This document shows positions 24,354-31,788 of a stretch of 34,191 nucleotides of DNA, piece by piece. Both the position numbers and the translations under genes were made by a program. Under the pieces are notes generated by a model. That model searched no databases, had not been told where the DNA came from, and saw nothing but the letters and a program-made list of their open reading frames with translations. Position 1 is the first letter of the stretch. Each line of letters starts with the position of its first letter. Source of the stretch: an uncultured Prevotellaceae bacterium (lineage in GTDB: Bacteria; Bacteroidota; Bacteroidia; Bacteroidales; Bacteroidaceae); assembly GCA_946188395.1 (NCBI GenBank), contig CAMHUU010000026.1, positions 1-34,191 of the forward strand, in the 5' to 3' direction.

Positions 24354-25463
24354 TTATAGCTGTAGCGGCGTGTAGGGAAGATTCCATACCTTTGCGACAG
24401 CTTCGTAAGTACACTTTCCGTCCACCATGTTGACACCACGGGCCAAGGCACGGTCGTCACGGCAAGCCTGCTGCCAACCCTTGTCGGCAAGAGCAACCGC
24501 ATAGCGCAACGTAGCATTGGTGAGTGCAATGGTAGAAGTATTGGGAACGGCACCGGGAATATTGGCTACGGCATAATGAACGATACCGTCGACCATATAG
24601 ACGGGGTCACTATGCGTCGTGGGATGGGATGTCTCGAAGCAGCCGCCCTGATCGATGGCGACATCGACAAGCACCGTACCTTTTTCCATCAGCGAGAGCA
24701 TATCTTTCGTGATGAGTTTCGGCGCTGCATCGCCGGGAATCAGCACAGAGCCGATAACGATATCGACAGTTGGCAACTCCTGACGAATATTATGTTCCGA
24801 TGAATAGAGGGTATGCACATTAGCAGGCAACTCGGCAGCAAGCTGTTTCAAACGTGGTAGCGAAACATCGGTAATGGTCACATCGGCACCCATACCAGCT
24901 GCGATACGGGCTGAGGCCTCGCCCACCGTTCCTCCGCCAAGAACCAATACCTTAGCAGGCTTCACACCTGGCACACCAGCCATCAGCTTACCCTTACCGC
25001 CTTTGGTTTTCTGAAGATAGTAGGCACCGTTCTGAGTAGCCATACGACCAGCCACCTCACTCATCGGAATGAGTAGCGGCAACGAACGGTCGTCACGCTC
25101 CACTGTCTCATAGGCAATACAGACAGCACCGCTTTTCAGCATGGCGTGCGTCAGTTCCTCTTCACAAGCGAAATGGAAGTAGGTGAACACCACCTGGCCT
25201 TTGCGTACCAACGGGTATTCGGGTTCGATGGGTTCCTTCACTTTCACAATCATGTCGGCCTCAGCATAGACGTCCTCAATGGTAGGCAGAATCTGAGCAC
25301 CCACCTTCTGGTATTGTTCGTCACTAAAACCACTGCCCTCCCCTGCAGTATGCTGTACAAAGACCTGATGTCCATGTCTGACTAACTCGGCAACACCCGA
25401 CGGGGTCATGCCCACACGATTCTCGTTGTTCTTAATTTCCTTGGGAATTCCTACCTTACACAT
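24354..25463 (-). CDS. ald: Alanine dehydrogenase
   Basis: A 369-aa NAD-dependent enzyme that interconverts L-alanine and pyruvate plus ammonium. Substrate-site residues Arg16 (NENRVGM), Lys76 (VKVKEP) and His97 (TYFHFA) are in place, and the Rossmann motif is VLGGGTVGEASA. The C-terminal NIPGAVPNTSTIALTNATL is the family signature. It is preceded by rfbD (39-nt gap) and followed by prfC. No separate promoter was seen, so it is probably transcribed from the lysE promoter or an internal one. Confidence 0.96.
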   Translation of the reverse strand: MCKVGIPKEIKNNENRVGMTPSGVAELVRHGHQVFVQHTAGEGSGFSDEQYQKVGAQILPTIEDVYAEADMIVKVKEPIEPEYPLVRKGQVVFTYFHFACEEELTHAMLKSGAVCIAYETVERDDRSLPLLIPMSEVAGRMATQNGAYYLQKTKGGKGKLMAGVPGVKPAKVLVLGGGTVGEASARIAAGMGADVTITDVSLPRLKQLAAELPANVHTLYSSEHNIRQELPTVDIVIGSVLIPGDAAPKLITKDMLSLMEKGTVLVDVAIDQGGCFETSHPTTHSDPVYMVDGIVHYAVANIPGAVPNTSTIALTNATLRYAVALADKGWQQACRDDRALARGVNMVDGKCTYEAVAKVWNLPYTPLQL

Positions 25464-25502
25464 AATTCTTTGATTTTCAGTTGTTAATATATGCTTTTTA
25501 AA

Positions 25503-26357
25503 CTATTTCAGCAACTCAGCAACGCATTCCTTCAGACTCTCCTCCCAATAAGGAATCTCAATGCCATAGGTTTGCTTGATCTTCGTCTTATCGAGCACAC
25601 TATAGTGCGGACGGGCAGCGGGTGTGGGATATTCTGAAGTATGAAGCGGGTTGACGTGACAAGTGGAAATATTCGCCAGGCGGTGGATGGCTTTGGTGAA
25701 GTCGTACCATGAAATGACACCCTCGTTAGAGAAGTGATAGACGCCGGGCTGAACACCCTTGTTGATAACCACCATGATGACACGAGCCAAATCACGGGCA
25801 TAAGTGGGAGTACCAATCTGGTCGAAAATAACGCCGAGCTGGGGTTTCTCTTTTCCCAGTCGGATCATCGTCTTCACGAAATTGTTGCCAAACGAGGAAT
25901 AGAGCCATGCCGTACGGATAATCATCGAACGGCGGCAGAGTTTCTGCACATTCAGCTCGCCCACCAGCTTGGTCTTGCCATAAACGCTGTTGGGACATGT
26001 ATCTTCGTCCTCGGTATAGGGGGTATGGTTAGTGCCGTCGAACACATAATCGGTAGAGATCTGTATCATCCATCCACCACGCTGGTCGACAGCATGTGCC
26101 AGATAGGCAGGAGCTTCAGCATTAAGTTTTTGGCAGAGCTCCTCGTTATCTTCAGCCTTATCAACAGCGGTATAGGCGGCACAGTTGACGATGCCGTCAA
26201 TCTGGTGTTCATTGACGAACTGCTCAATGGCTTGCTGGTCGGTGATATCGAGTTCTGCCACATCGGTATTATAATAGGTATGCTGGGGATTTTCCTTCTC
26301 CAGCAACTGCATCTCGTTTCCCAGCTGCCCATTACAGCCCGTAATCAATATATTCAT
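25503..26357 (-). CDS. rfbD: dTDP-4-dehydrorhamnose reductase
   Basis: A 284-aa extended SDR that performs the last step of dTDP-L-rhamnose synthesis. The NAD(P) motif is ITGCNGQLGNEM (5-16). Also visible are the ISTDYVFDGTN loop and the YGKTKLVGE active-site Tyr-x3-Lys. rfbA, B and C are not adjacent. It starts 4 nt after the DUF4924 stop, an arrangement I recall as recurrent in Bacteroidales (lysE - DUF4924 - rfbD - prfC). Confidence 0.94.
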   Translation of the reverse strand: MNILITGCNGQLGNEMQLLEKENPQHTYYNTDVAELDITDQQAIEQFVNEHQIDGIVNCAAYTAVDKAEDNEELCQKLNAEAPAYLAHAVDQRGGWMIQISTDYVFDGTNHTPYTEDEDTCPNSVYGKTKLVGELNVQKLCRRSMIIRTAWLYSSFGNNFVKTMIRLGKEKPQLGVIFDQIGTPTYARDLARVIMVVINKGVQPGVYHFSNEGVISWYDFTKAIHRLANISTCHVNPLHTSEYPTPAARPHYSVLDKTKIKQTYGIEIPYWEESLKECVAELLK

Positions 26358-26361
26358 CGTA

Positions 26362-26907
26362 TTAATCGAATTCTAAAGGTTCCTGCTTATCTTTTAAATA
26401 ATAGTCGTTGAGCATGCCGATAAAGGTAGAAATCTCTGTAATAGCATGTTGCGTATTTGGGGTTATCTCCTTCTTCTGCAAACGAAGCATCATCACACCG
26501 TAAAGCGAGTTAAAGCACGTTTCTATCTCGTTCTCGTCTTTGCTGGCTCCACGATTGCGCAATTCAACAATAAAAGGCAACACCTTGTAGTATTCGGAAT
26601 TGTAGAACGGAAATTTGGGCGACGACAACAACTGGACATGCAACTCCTGCAACTGTTGCATCACGATTTTATTGATCTGCAAATGACCCTGTTCGCGACA
26701 ACCCTCCTGATTCATCATCCGAATGAGGCTGCCAAACCAGTCGGACTCCTCCTCCTTTTGTTCGTCGGTATAGTCGAAACGGTCGATATACTCCTTGCGA
26801 ATACGGCCCAACGAACAGTCGAAGGCACGGATGGTGTCCTCAATCTGCCACATATAAAGCAGGTATTCAGCAACGTTTTTCTTTCGTAATTCCTGTGCTA
26901 CAAACAT
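26362..26907 (-). CDS. DUF4924 family protein
   Basis: A 181-aa, mostly helical, soluble protein matching the Bacteroidetes family DUF4924: MFVAQELRKKNVAEYLLYMW at the start and the GMLNDYYLKDKQEPLEF end. No catalytic motif is visible and the function is unknown. It sits between lysE and rfbD, with a 31-nt upstream spacer built of a 15-bp direct repeat and a 4-nt gap to rfbD. Confidence 0.87.
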   Translation of the reverse strand: MFVAQELRKKNVAEYLLYMWQIEDTIRAFDCSLGRIRKEYIDRFDYTDEQKEEESDWFGSLIRMMNQEGCREQGHLQINKIVMQQLQELHVQLLSSPKFPFYNSEYYKVLPFIVELRNRGASKDENEIETCFNSLYGVMMLRLQKKEITPNTQHAITEISTFIGMLNDYYLKDKQEPLEFD

Positions 26908-26935
26908 TTTACCTTGTTACATTTTTCCTTGTTAC
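26906..26935. repeat. 15-bp direct repeat at the lysE-DUF4924 gap
   Basis: ATTTTAC-CTTGTTAC followed by ATTTTTC-CTTGTTAC, alternating 7- and 8-bp sub-units. It includes part of the DUF4924 start codon and resembles the other arrays. Confidence 0.75.
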
Positions 26936-26938
26936 CCA

Positions 26939-27604
26939 TCAGAAGAATCTGAAAAGGTTGGTCACAGTACCAAACAGCGAGATGACGGAGAAGAGCGTTA
27001 CCACAGCACCAATGACCTGATTGATGATGCGAATGCCCTGAGTGTCAAAGATGGTACGAACCTTGTCGACCAACCACGAGAGTCCATACCACCAAAGCAG
27101 AGCACCGCCTACAATACTGGCAAAACCTATCAACATCTCGAACGGACGATCGGGAATGACGAAGGCAAACTGTGCAAACAGCGCCATAAAGAGGAAGACG
27201 ATGAGCGGATTAGAGAAGGTGACGAGGAAGGCCGTCCACATATTATACCACAGCGAACCTTTCTGCTGGCCAGACTGGTGCATGTTCTTCGTGGGGTCCA
27301 TGCGCCAAGTGTAGAGACCAAAGGCCAACAGCAACACACTACCCGCAATCTGCAGGTAGAACTTGTTCTGTTCGTTGTTGATGAAATCCATCACAAAGGC
27401 CATACCGAAGCCAGTGATTCCTGCATAGATGATATCACTAACGGCAGCCCCCACACCAGTAGCAAGACCAAACAAGCGACCTTTGTTCAGCGTGCGCTGT
27501 ACACAAAGGATGCCTACAGGTCCCATAGGAGCCGAAGCTATCATGCCTATCAGCATGCCCTTGAACACCAAGTCGACTATATTTATATGTATCGGAAATG
27601 GCAT
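26939..27604 (-). CDS. LysE/RhtB family transporter
   Basis: A 221-aa inner-membrane exporter with six predicted helices and the family motif SAPMGPVGILCVQRTLNKGR (residues 24-43). The Bacteroidetes members of this family export amino acids or derivatives; the substrate is not evident. The frame stays open upstream to 27787, but the ATG at 27604 lies just behind a consensus promoter, so the upstream part is untranslated. The promoter is so close that the leader is 0-3 nt. First gene of the long minus-strand run. Confidence 0.88.
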   Translation of the reverse strand: MPFPIHINIVDLVFKGMLIGMIASAPMGPVGILCVQRTLNKGRLFGLATGVGAAVSDIIYAGITGFGMAFVMDFINNEQNKFYLQIAGSVLLLAFGLYTWRMDPTKNMHQSGQQKGSLWYNMWTAFLVTFSNPLIVFLFMALFAQFAFVIPDRPFEMLIGFASIVGGALLWWYGLSWLVDKVRTIFDTQGIRIINQVIGAVVTLFSVISLFGTVTNLFRFF

Positions 27605-27612
27605 ATTCGCTG

Positions 27613-27644
27613 CAAAGGTACGAATAAGTAAGCGAAAAACCAAA
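27613..27644 (-). promoter_or_regulatory. Promoter of lysE and the downstream run
   Basis: Minus strand: TTTG (27644-27641) extended as TTTGGTTTTTC, 20 bp, TACCTTTG (27620-27613), exact consensus. Only 8 nt separate the -7 box from the ATG. Confidence 0.87.
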
Positions 27645-27712
27645 TTTATTTGGATTTTTCCGAACGAAAGTACCTTCGGTAAACCAAAGGTACGAAAAAA
27701 TATCGGAAACTT

Positions 27713-27743
27713 ATTGCTATTTCGGATTATTTTTGTACCTTTG
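27713..27743 (+). promoter_or_regulatory. Promoter of the ROK kinase gene
   Basis: ATTG (27713-27716, one mismatch), 19 bp, TACCTTTG (27736-27743). This is the only promoter in the window with a 19-bp spacer. An inverted repeat GTACCTT / AAGGTAC (27670-27693) lies upstream. Confidence 0.7.
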
Positions 27744-27777
27744 TGGGCAAAATCATAAATAAATACAAACTTAAAAC

Positions 27778-28767
27778 ATGATAACAATGGAACAACAAGG
27801 AATCAAACCGTATGTAATCGGCTTAGACTTAGGAGGTACCAATTCTGTATTCGGCATCGTTGACGCCAGAGGCGAAATTAAAGCGACGACAGCTATCAAA
27901 ACCGGTGGATACACCAATGTCGAAGACTATGTAAAGGCTTCTGTCGAGGCTTTGCAACCCATTATCGAACAGGTGGGCGGCATTGAGAAAATCAAGGCTA
28001 TGGGTATTGGTGCCCCCAACGGCAACTACTACAAAGGCACTATTGAGTTTGCCCCCAATCTGGCATGGGCCAAAAACGGTGTAGTACCTTTGGCCAAGCT
28101 ATTTAGCGACCAGCTGAATGGCATTCCCGTGGCTCTGACCAACGATGCCAATGCAGCAGCTATCGGCGAAATGGTCTATGGCGTAGCTCGTGGCATGAAG
28201 AACTTCATCGTCATCACGCTGGGAACAGGCGTGGGATCAGGTATCGTCGTTAACGGTCAGCTGCTTTATGGTCACGACGGTTTTGCCGGTGAGCTAGGAC
28301 ACGTCACTATGGTTCGTGGCGAGGAAGGGCGCAGCTGTGGTTGCGGACGTACTGGTTGTCTGGAGGCATACTGCTCGGCAACAGGTGTAGCCCGTACGGC
28401 TCGCGAACTGTTGGCAAAGACCGACCGTCCCTCATTGCTCCGCGAGATGAATCCTGAGGACATCACTTCGCTCGACGTATCGATTGCTGCAGGCAAGGGC
28501 GATGAGTTGGCCAAGGAAATTTACGAATTCACAGGTAAGATGCTGGGTGAGGCTTGTGCTGACTTCGCAGCATTCTCTAGCCCCGAGGCCTTTATTTTCT
28601 TCGGAGGTATGGTCAAGGCCGGCGATTTGATTATGGAGCCCATCAAGCGTAGCTATAACGAGCATGTCATGAACATTTTCAAGAACAAGGCACAGTTCCT
28701 CATCAGTGGTCTTGACGGAGCATCTGCCGCTGTGCTCGGAGCATCTGCCATCGGATGGGAAATCTGA
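27778..28767 (+). CDS. ROK family sugar kinase, probable glucokinase
   Basis: A 329-aa ROK-fold kinase. The phosphate loop is LDLGGTNSVFGIVD (residues 16-29). The catalytic Asp lies in LTNDANAAAIGE, GTGVGSGIVVNG follows, and the zinc-binding ROK signature is GCGRTGCLEAYCSATGV. Glucose is the usual substrate of such Bacteroidetes enzymes, but other hexoses such as fructose or N-acetyl-sugars are possible. MEQQ at codon 4 (27787) is an alternative start. It is monocistronic, divergent from lysE, and ends in a bidirectional terminator. Confidence 0.93.
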   Translation: MITMEQQGIKPYVIGLDLGGTNSVFGIVDARGEIKATTAIKTGGYTNVEDYVKASVEALQPIIEQVGGIEKIKAMGIGAPNGNYYKGTIEFAPNLAWAKNGVVPLAKLFSDQLNGIPVALTNDANAAAIGEMVYGVARGMKNFIVITLGTGVGSGIVVNGQLLYGHDGFAGELGHVTMVRGEEGRSCGCGRTGCLEAYCSATGVARTARELLAKTDRPSLLREMNPEDITSLDVSIAAGKGDELAKEIYEFTGKMLGEACADFAAFSSPEAFIFFGGMVKAGDLIMEPIKRSYNEHVMNIFKNKAQFLISGLDGASAAVLGASAIGWEI

Positions 28768-28794
28768 TGACATTTCATAACGATTCAAATCATC

Positions 28795-28842
28795 AAAAAA
28801 AATAGGGAGATTGGTGCAGGACGCTACCAATCTCCTCTTTTA
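28795..28842. terminator. Bidirectional terminator behind the ROK kinase and the putative small RNA
   Basis: Stem GGAGATTGGT (28806-28815) / ACCAATCTCC (28826-28835), loop of 10. On the plus strand CTCTTTT follows. On the minus strand a CTAT8 tract follows, which is the stronger direction. Confidence 0.88.
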
Positions 28843-28885
28843 AATAAGATAAGCAACGAGACAAATGGTCTTCGTGAAGCTTATC
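28795..28885 (-). ncRNA. Putative small RNA, about 90 nt
   Basis: An exact promoter on the minus strand (28922-28891) would start transcription near 28885. The RNA opens with a stem of GAUAAGC (28885-28879) and GCUUAUC (28854-28848). Inside it a second helix pairs ACGA-A-GAC with GUCUCGU around a CAUUU loop. An A/U-rich single-stranded stretch (28847-28837) follows, then the 28806-28835 terminator hairpin with eight U residues. There is no convincing open reading frame. Together this is a complete, self-contained transcription unit, but the transcript is predicted, not observed, and no known family was recognised. Confidence 0.65.
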
Positions 28886-29014
28886 GGCGGCAAATTTAGG
28901 GAATAATTCCGTAAAATGCAAATTTTTTACAACTTTTCTTGCATTATACACTCATTTCTTTACGTTGTCATACTATTTTACTAAAACGATTGCGCTTGAA
29001 AAACAACATTATTA
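28843..29014. other. Rest of the ROK kinase / pectinase intergenic region
   Basis: The 307-nt gap 28768-29074 holds the bidirectional terminator, the predicted small RNA with its minus-strand promoter, and the pectinase promoter. The part 28923-29014 is A/T-rich and shows no gene or further motif. Confidence 0.6.
28891..28922 (-). promoter_or_regulatory. Orphan promoter driving the putative small RNA
   Basis: Minus strand: TTTG (28922-28919), 20 bp, TAAATTTG (28898-28891), exact consensus, pointing away from the pectinase genes and into the terminator. Confidence 0.8.
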
Positions 29015-29046
29015 TTTGGTTTTTCCAGCACTTATTCGTACCTTTG
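29015..29046 (+). promoter_or_regulatory. Promoter of the pectinase operon
   Basis: TTTG (29015-29018), 20 bp, TACCTTTG (29039-29046), exact consensus with the extended -33 TTTGGTTTTTC. The spacer end TTATTCG matches the lysE promoter. The leader is about 22 nt. Confidence 0.87.
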
Positions 29047-29074
29047 CACACAGAACTACTAAAACAAATAGAAA

Positions 29075-31741
29075 ATGAAGAGAATTCTACAGACTGTAGC
29101 ACTCCTTGCCTTCGTGGTTATTGGCATACAAGCCAAGGGCTGGAACGAGCAGGAGTACAAGCAGATTGAGCAGAGCATCCGCATGCCTCAGTTTGCAGAC
29201 AAAGTATTTGACATCACGAAGTTTGGCGCCAAACCAGACAATACGGCTGCCAAAAACCAAAAAGCTATCCAGAAGGCTATCGACAAATGCTCGAAGAAAG
29301 GCGGCGGACGTGTGGTTGTGCCTGCCGGACAGAAGTTCCTGACGACTGCCATCCAACTGAAAAGCGGTGTAAACCTCGTCATTGAGGAAGGTGCCGTATT
29401 GGAGTTTGCTTTCCTGCCCGAGCTCTACCCTATCGTTCCTACCCGTTGGGAAGGACTGGACTGTTGGAACCTTAGTCCACTGATCTATGCTTATCAGGCC
29501 AAGGACATTGCCATTACCGGTAAGGGCACCATCGATGGTGGCGGTAGCAACGAGACGTGGTGGCCCTGGTGCGGCAACAAGCGTTTCGGCATGAAGGAAG
29601 GCGGCATCGCCCAGAATCAGGGAGCCCGTGCCCGTCTGCTGAAATATGCCGAGGACGGTGTATCGATGGACGCACGCATGTTTGGACCAAAGGATGGCCT
29701 GCGTCCTCAGATGATTAACCTGAACCAATGCGAGGGTATCCTCATCGAGGATGTCACTCTGCTACGTTCTCCGTTCTGGGTCATTCACCCCCTGTTGTCG
29801 AAGGACATTACCGTGCGTGGCGTACATATTAATAATAATGGTCCCAATGGCGACGGCTGCGACCCCGAGTCGTGCGACCGCGTACTCATCGAAAACTGTT
29901 ACTTCAACACTGGTGACGACTGTATCGCCATCAAGTCGGGTCGTAACAACGACGGTCGTGAAAGCGGTCAGGGCAGGTTTGCCGGAACACCTTCGAAGAA
30001 CATCATCATTCGTAACTGCAAATTTAATAATGGTCATGGCGGTGTGGTAATCGGTTCTGAGATTAGTGGTGGTTGTCAGAATGTCTATGCCGAGAACTGC
30101 GAGATGGACTCCCCCAGCCTGGACCGTGTACTCCGCATCAAGACCAACTCCTGTCGCGGAGGCATCATTGAGAATATCAATATGCGCAACATCAAGGTTG
30201 GCCAGTGTGGCGAGGCTGTACTGAAAATCAATACCGACTACGAGCCGCGCGAGGTATGCTGTCGTGGATTCTATCCCACGGTGCGCAACGTCACCATGGA
30301 GAATGTTACCTGCCAGAAGTCAAAATATGGTGTGATGATTGTGGGTTACGAGGATCCCAAACTGGCTTATACCGTTAATAATATTACCGTCAAGAACTGT
30401 CAGTTCAACGGTGTCTACAACAAGCCCATCCATCAGATTGGCCTTGCACAAGACGTCACTTACGACAACCTCATGATTAATGGTTCGCTGGTACTGCAGG
30501 AGAAGCCCTATAAGCACTATTCTGAATGGCTCACCTACTCTGAAATGAAACGCGTACCAGAAAGCTACATGCTCGATTTCTCTGACAAGCCCAAGTGGAG
30601 CTACGTCATGGGTATCGAGTTGGAAGGCATGCTCGACACCTATTTAAGATATGGTGGCGACGACATCCTGAAATACTGCAAAATGTATACTGATAAGATG
30701 ATTGACGAGGACGGAAACATCACGGGATACAACATACTGGACTACAACCTCGACAACATCCGTACAGGACATTTCGTCACTCGCATGTATCAGAAGTGGC
30801 CCGAGGAAAAGAACCTCAAGGCCATGCAGTTGATGATGAAGCAATTGCAGGACCAGCCACGCACCATTGCCGACAAGGTTTATTGGCATAAGGCTATTTA
30901 CGCTTATCAGGTATGGCTCGACGGCATCTTCATGGGCCTGCCCTTCCGTACCCTTACCGCACCGATTACAGAGAAAGTCGTAAAAGGTAAAAAGGCAAAA
31001 AAGAGCAATCCCGTGACGGCTATTTACGATGACGCTGTAAACCAGCTTAAGATTACCTATCAGCGTACCCTCGACCCCAAGACAGGTCTGAATCGTCATG
31101 CCTACGACGAGACACGCAAGACCTTCTGGGCAGATAAGGAGACAGGCTTGTCGCAGCATTGCTGGGGACGAGCTCAGGGTTGGTACACAATGGCCCTCAT
31201 TGAGGTGCTCGACGCCCTGCCCGAAGACTATGCCCGCCGTTCGGAAGTTATCGATTTGCTGGTTAAAGACTTCGACGCCATTCTGAAATGGCAGGACAAG
31301 AAGTCGGGAGTCTGGTATCAGGTGATGGATTCACCAGATCGAGAAGGTAACTATCTGGAATCCACCTGCTCAGCCATGTTTACCTATGCGCTGCTGAAGG
31401 CTCACCGCAAGGGATATGTCGGCGAGAAATACCGCGATGCCGGTATCAAGGCATACAAGGGTATGATCGAGAAATTTATCAAGGTAAATGCCGACAAGAC
31501 CATCTCGCTCACCAACTGTTGCTCGGTGGCCGGACTGGGTCCTGCTGCTACCCCTGAGGTAGAGGCAGCTATGAAGATGGTCAACCCCAAGGGCAGCGTC
31601 AAGGAAAATAAAAAACGTGATGGCAGCTATGACTACTACCTCTCAGAACCCATCCGCGACAACGATGCCAAGGGTGTTGGTCCGTTCATCTGGGCTTCCC
31701 TCGAAATGGAGATGATGGGATACACAACGGAGGAGAAGTGA
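29075..31741 (+). CDS. Bifunctional pectinase: GH28 polygalacturonase fused to GH105 unsaturated uronyl hydrolase
   Basis: An 888-aa exported protein with a signal peptide at 1-20 (ending IGIQA). Residues about 42-475 are a GH28 right-handed beta-helix: Asp260/Asp263 (NGDGCDP), Asp281-Asp282 (GDDCIAIKSG), His321 (GHGG) and Arg354-Lys356 (RIK). Residues about 483-885 are an (alpha/alpha)6 GH105 domain with YQVWLDGIFMG (Asp616) and CWGRAQGWY (697-703). GH28 cuts galacturonan and GH105 removes the 4,5-unsaturated uronic acid left by a lyase, so the two activities fit the next gene, a PL1 lyase. The domains join directly with almost no linker. The start has a good signal peptide and a consensus promoter 29 nt upstream. 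Confidence 0.93.
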   Translation: MKRILQTVALLAFVVIGIQAKGWNEQEYKQIEQSIRMPQFADKVFDITKFGAKPDNTAAKNQKAIQKAIDKCSKKGGGRVVVPAGQKFLTTAIQLKSGVNLVIEEGAVLEFAFLPELYPIVPTRWEGLDCWNLSPLIYAYQAKDIAITGKGTIDGGGSNETWWPWCGNKRFGMKEGGIAQNQGARARLLKYAEDGVSMDARMFGPKDGLRPQMINLNQCEGILIEDVTLLRSPFWVIHPLLSKDITVRGVHINNNGPNGDGCDPESCDRVLIENCYFNTGDDCIAIKSGRNNDGRESGQGRFAGTPSKNIIIRNCKFNNGHGGVVIGSEISGGCQNVYAENCEMDSPSLDRVLRIKTNSCRGGIIENINMRNIKVGQCGEAVLKINTDYEPREVCCRGFYPTVRNVTMENVTCQKSKYGVMIVGYEDPKLAYTVNNITVKNCQFNGVYNKPIHQIGLAQDVTYDNLMINGSLVLQEKPYKHYSEWLTYSEMKRVPESYMLDFSDKPKWSYVMGIELEGMLDTYLRYGGDDILKYCKMYTDKMIDEDGNITGYNILDYNLDNIRTGHFVTRMYQKWPEEKNLKAMQLMMKQLQDQPRTIADKVYWHKAIYAYQVWLDGIFMGLPFRTLTAPITEKVVKGKKAKKSNPVTAIYDDAVNQLKITYQRTLDPKTGLNRHAYDETRKTFWADKETGLSQHCWGRAQGWYTMALIEVLDALPEDYARRSEVIDLLVKDFDAILKWQDKKSGVWYQVMDSPDREGNYLESTCSAMFTYALLKAHRKGYVGEKYRDAGIKAYKGMIEKFIKVNADKTISLTNCCSVAGLGPAATPEVEAAMKMVNPKGSVKENKKRDGSYDYYLSEPIRDNDAKGVGPFIWASLEMEMMGYTTEEK

Positions 31742-31744
31742 GAT

Positions 31745-31772
31745 GTTAGAGGTATGATGTAAGAGGTAAGAA
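31745..31772. repeat. Heptamer array, GTAAGAG family (4 units)
   Basis: GTTAGAG, GTATGAT, GTAAGAG and GTAAGAA in the 47-nt gap between the two pectinase genes. It is close to the 15883-15910 array. Confidence 0.8.
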
Positions 31773-31788
31773 ATTAAAATAAAGAAAT

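Noticed and set aside
27605..27787. N-terminal extension of the LysE protein
   Set aside because: The stretch contains the lysE promoter and encodes no conserved residues.
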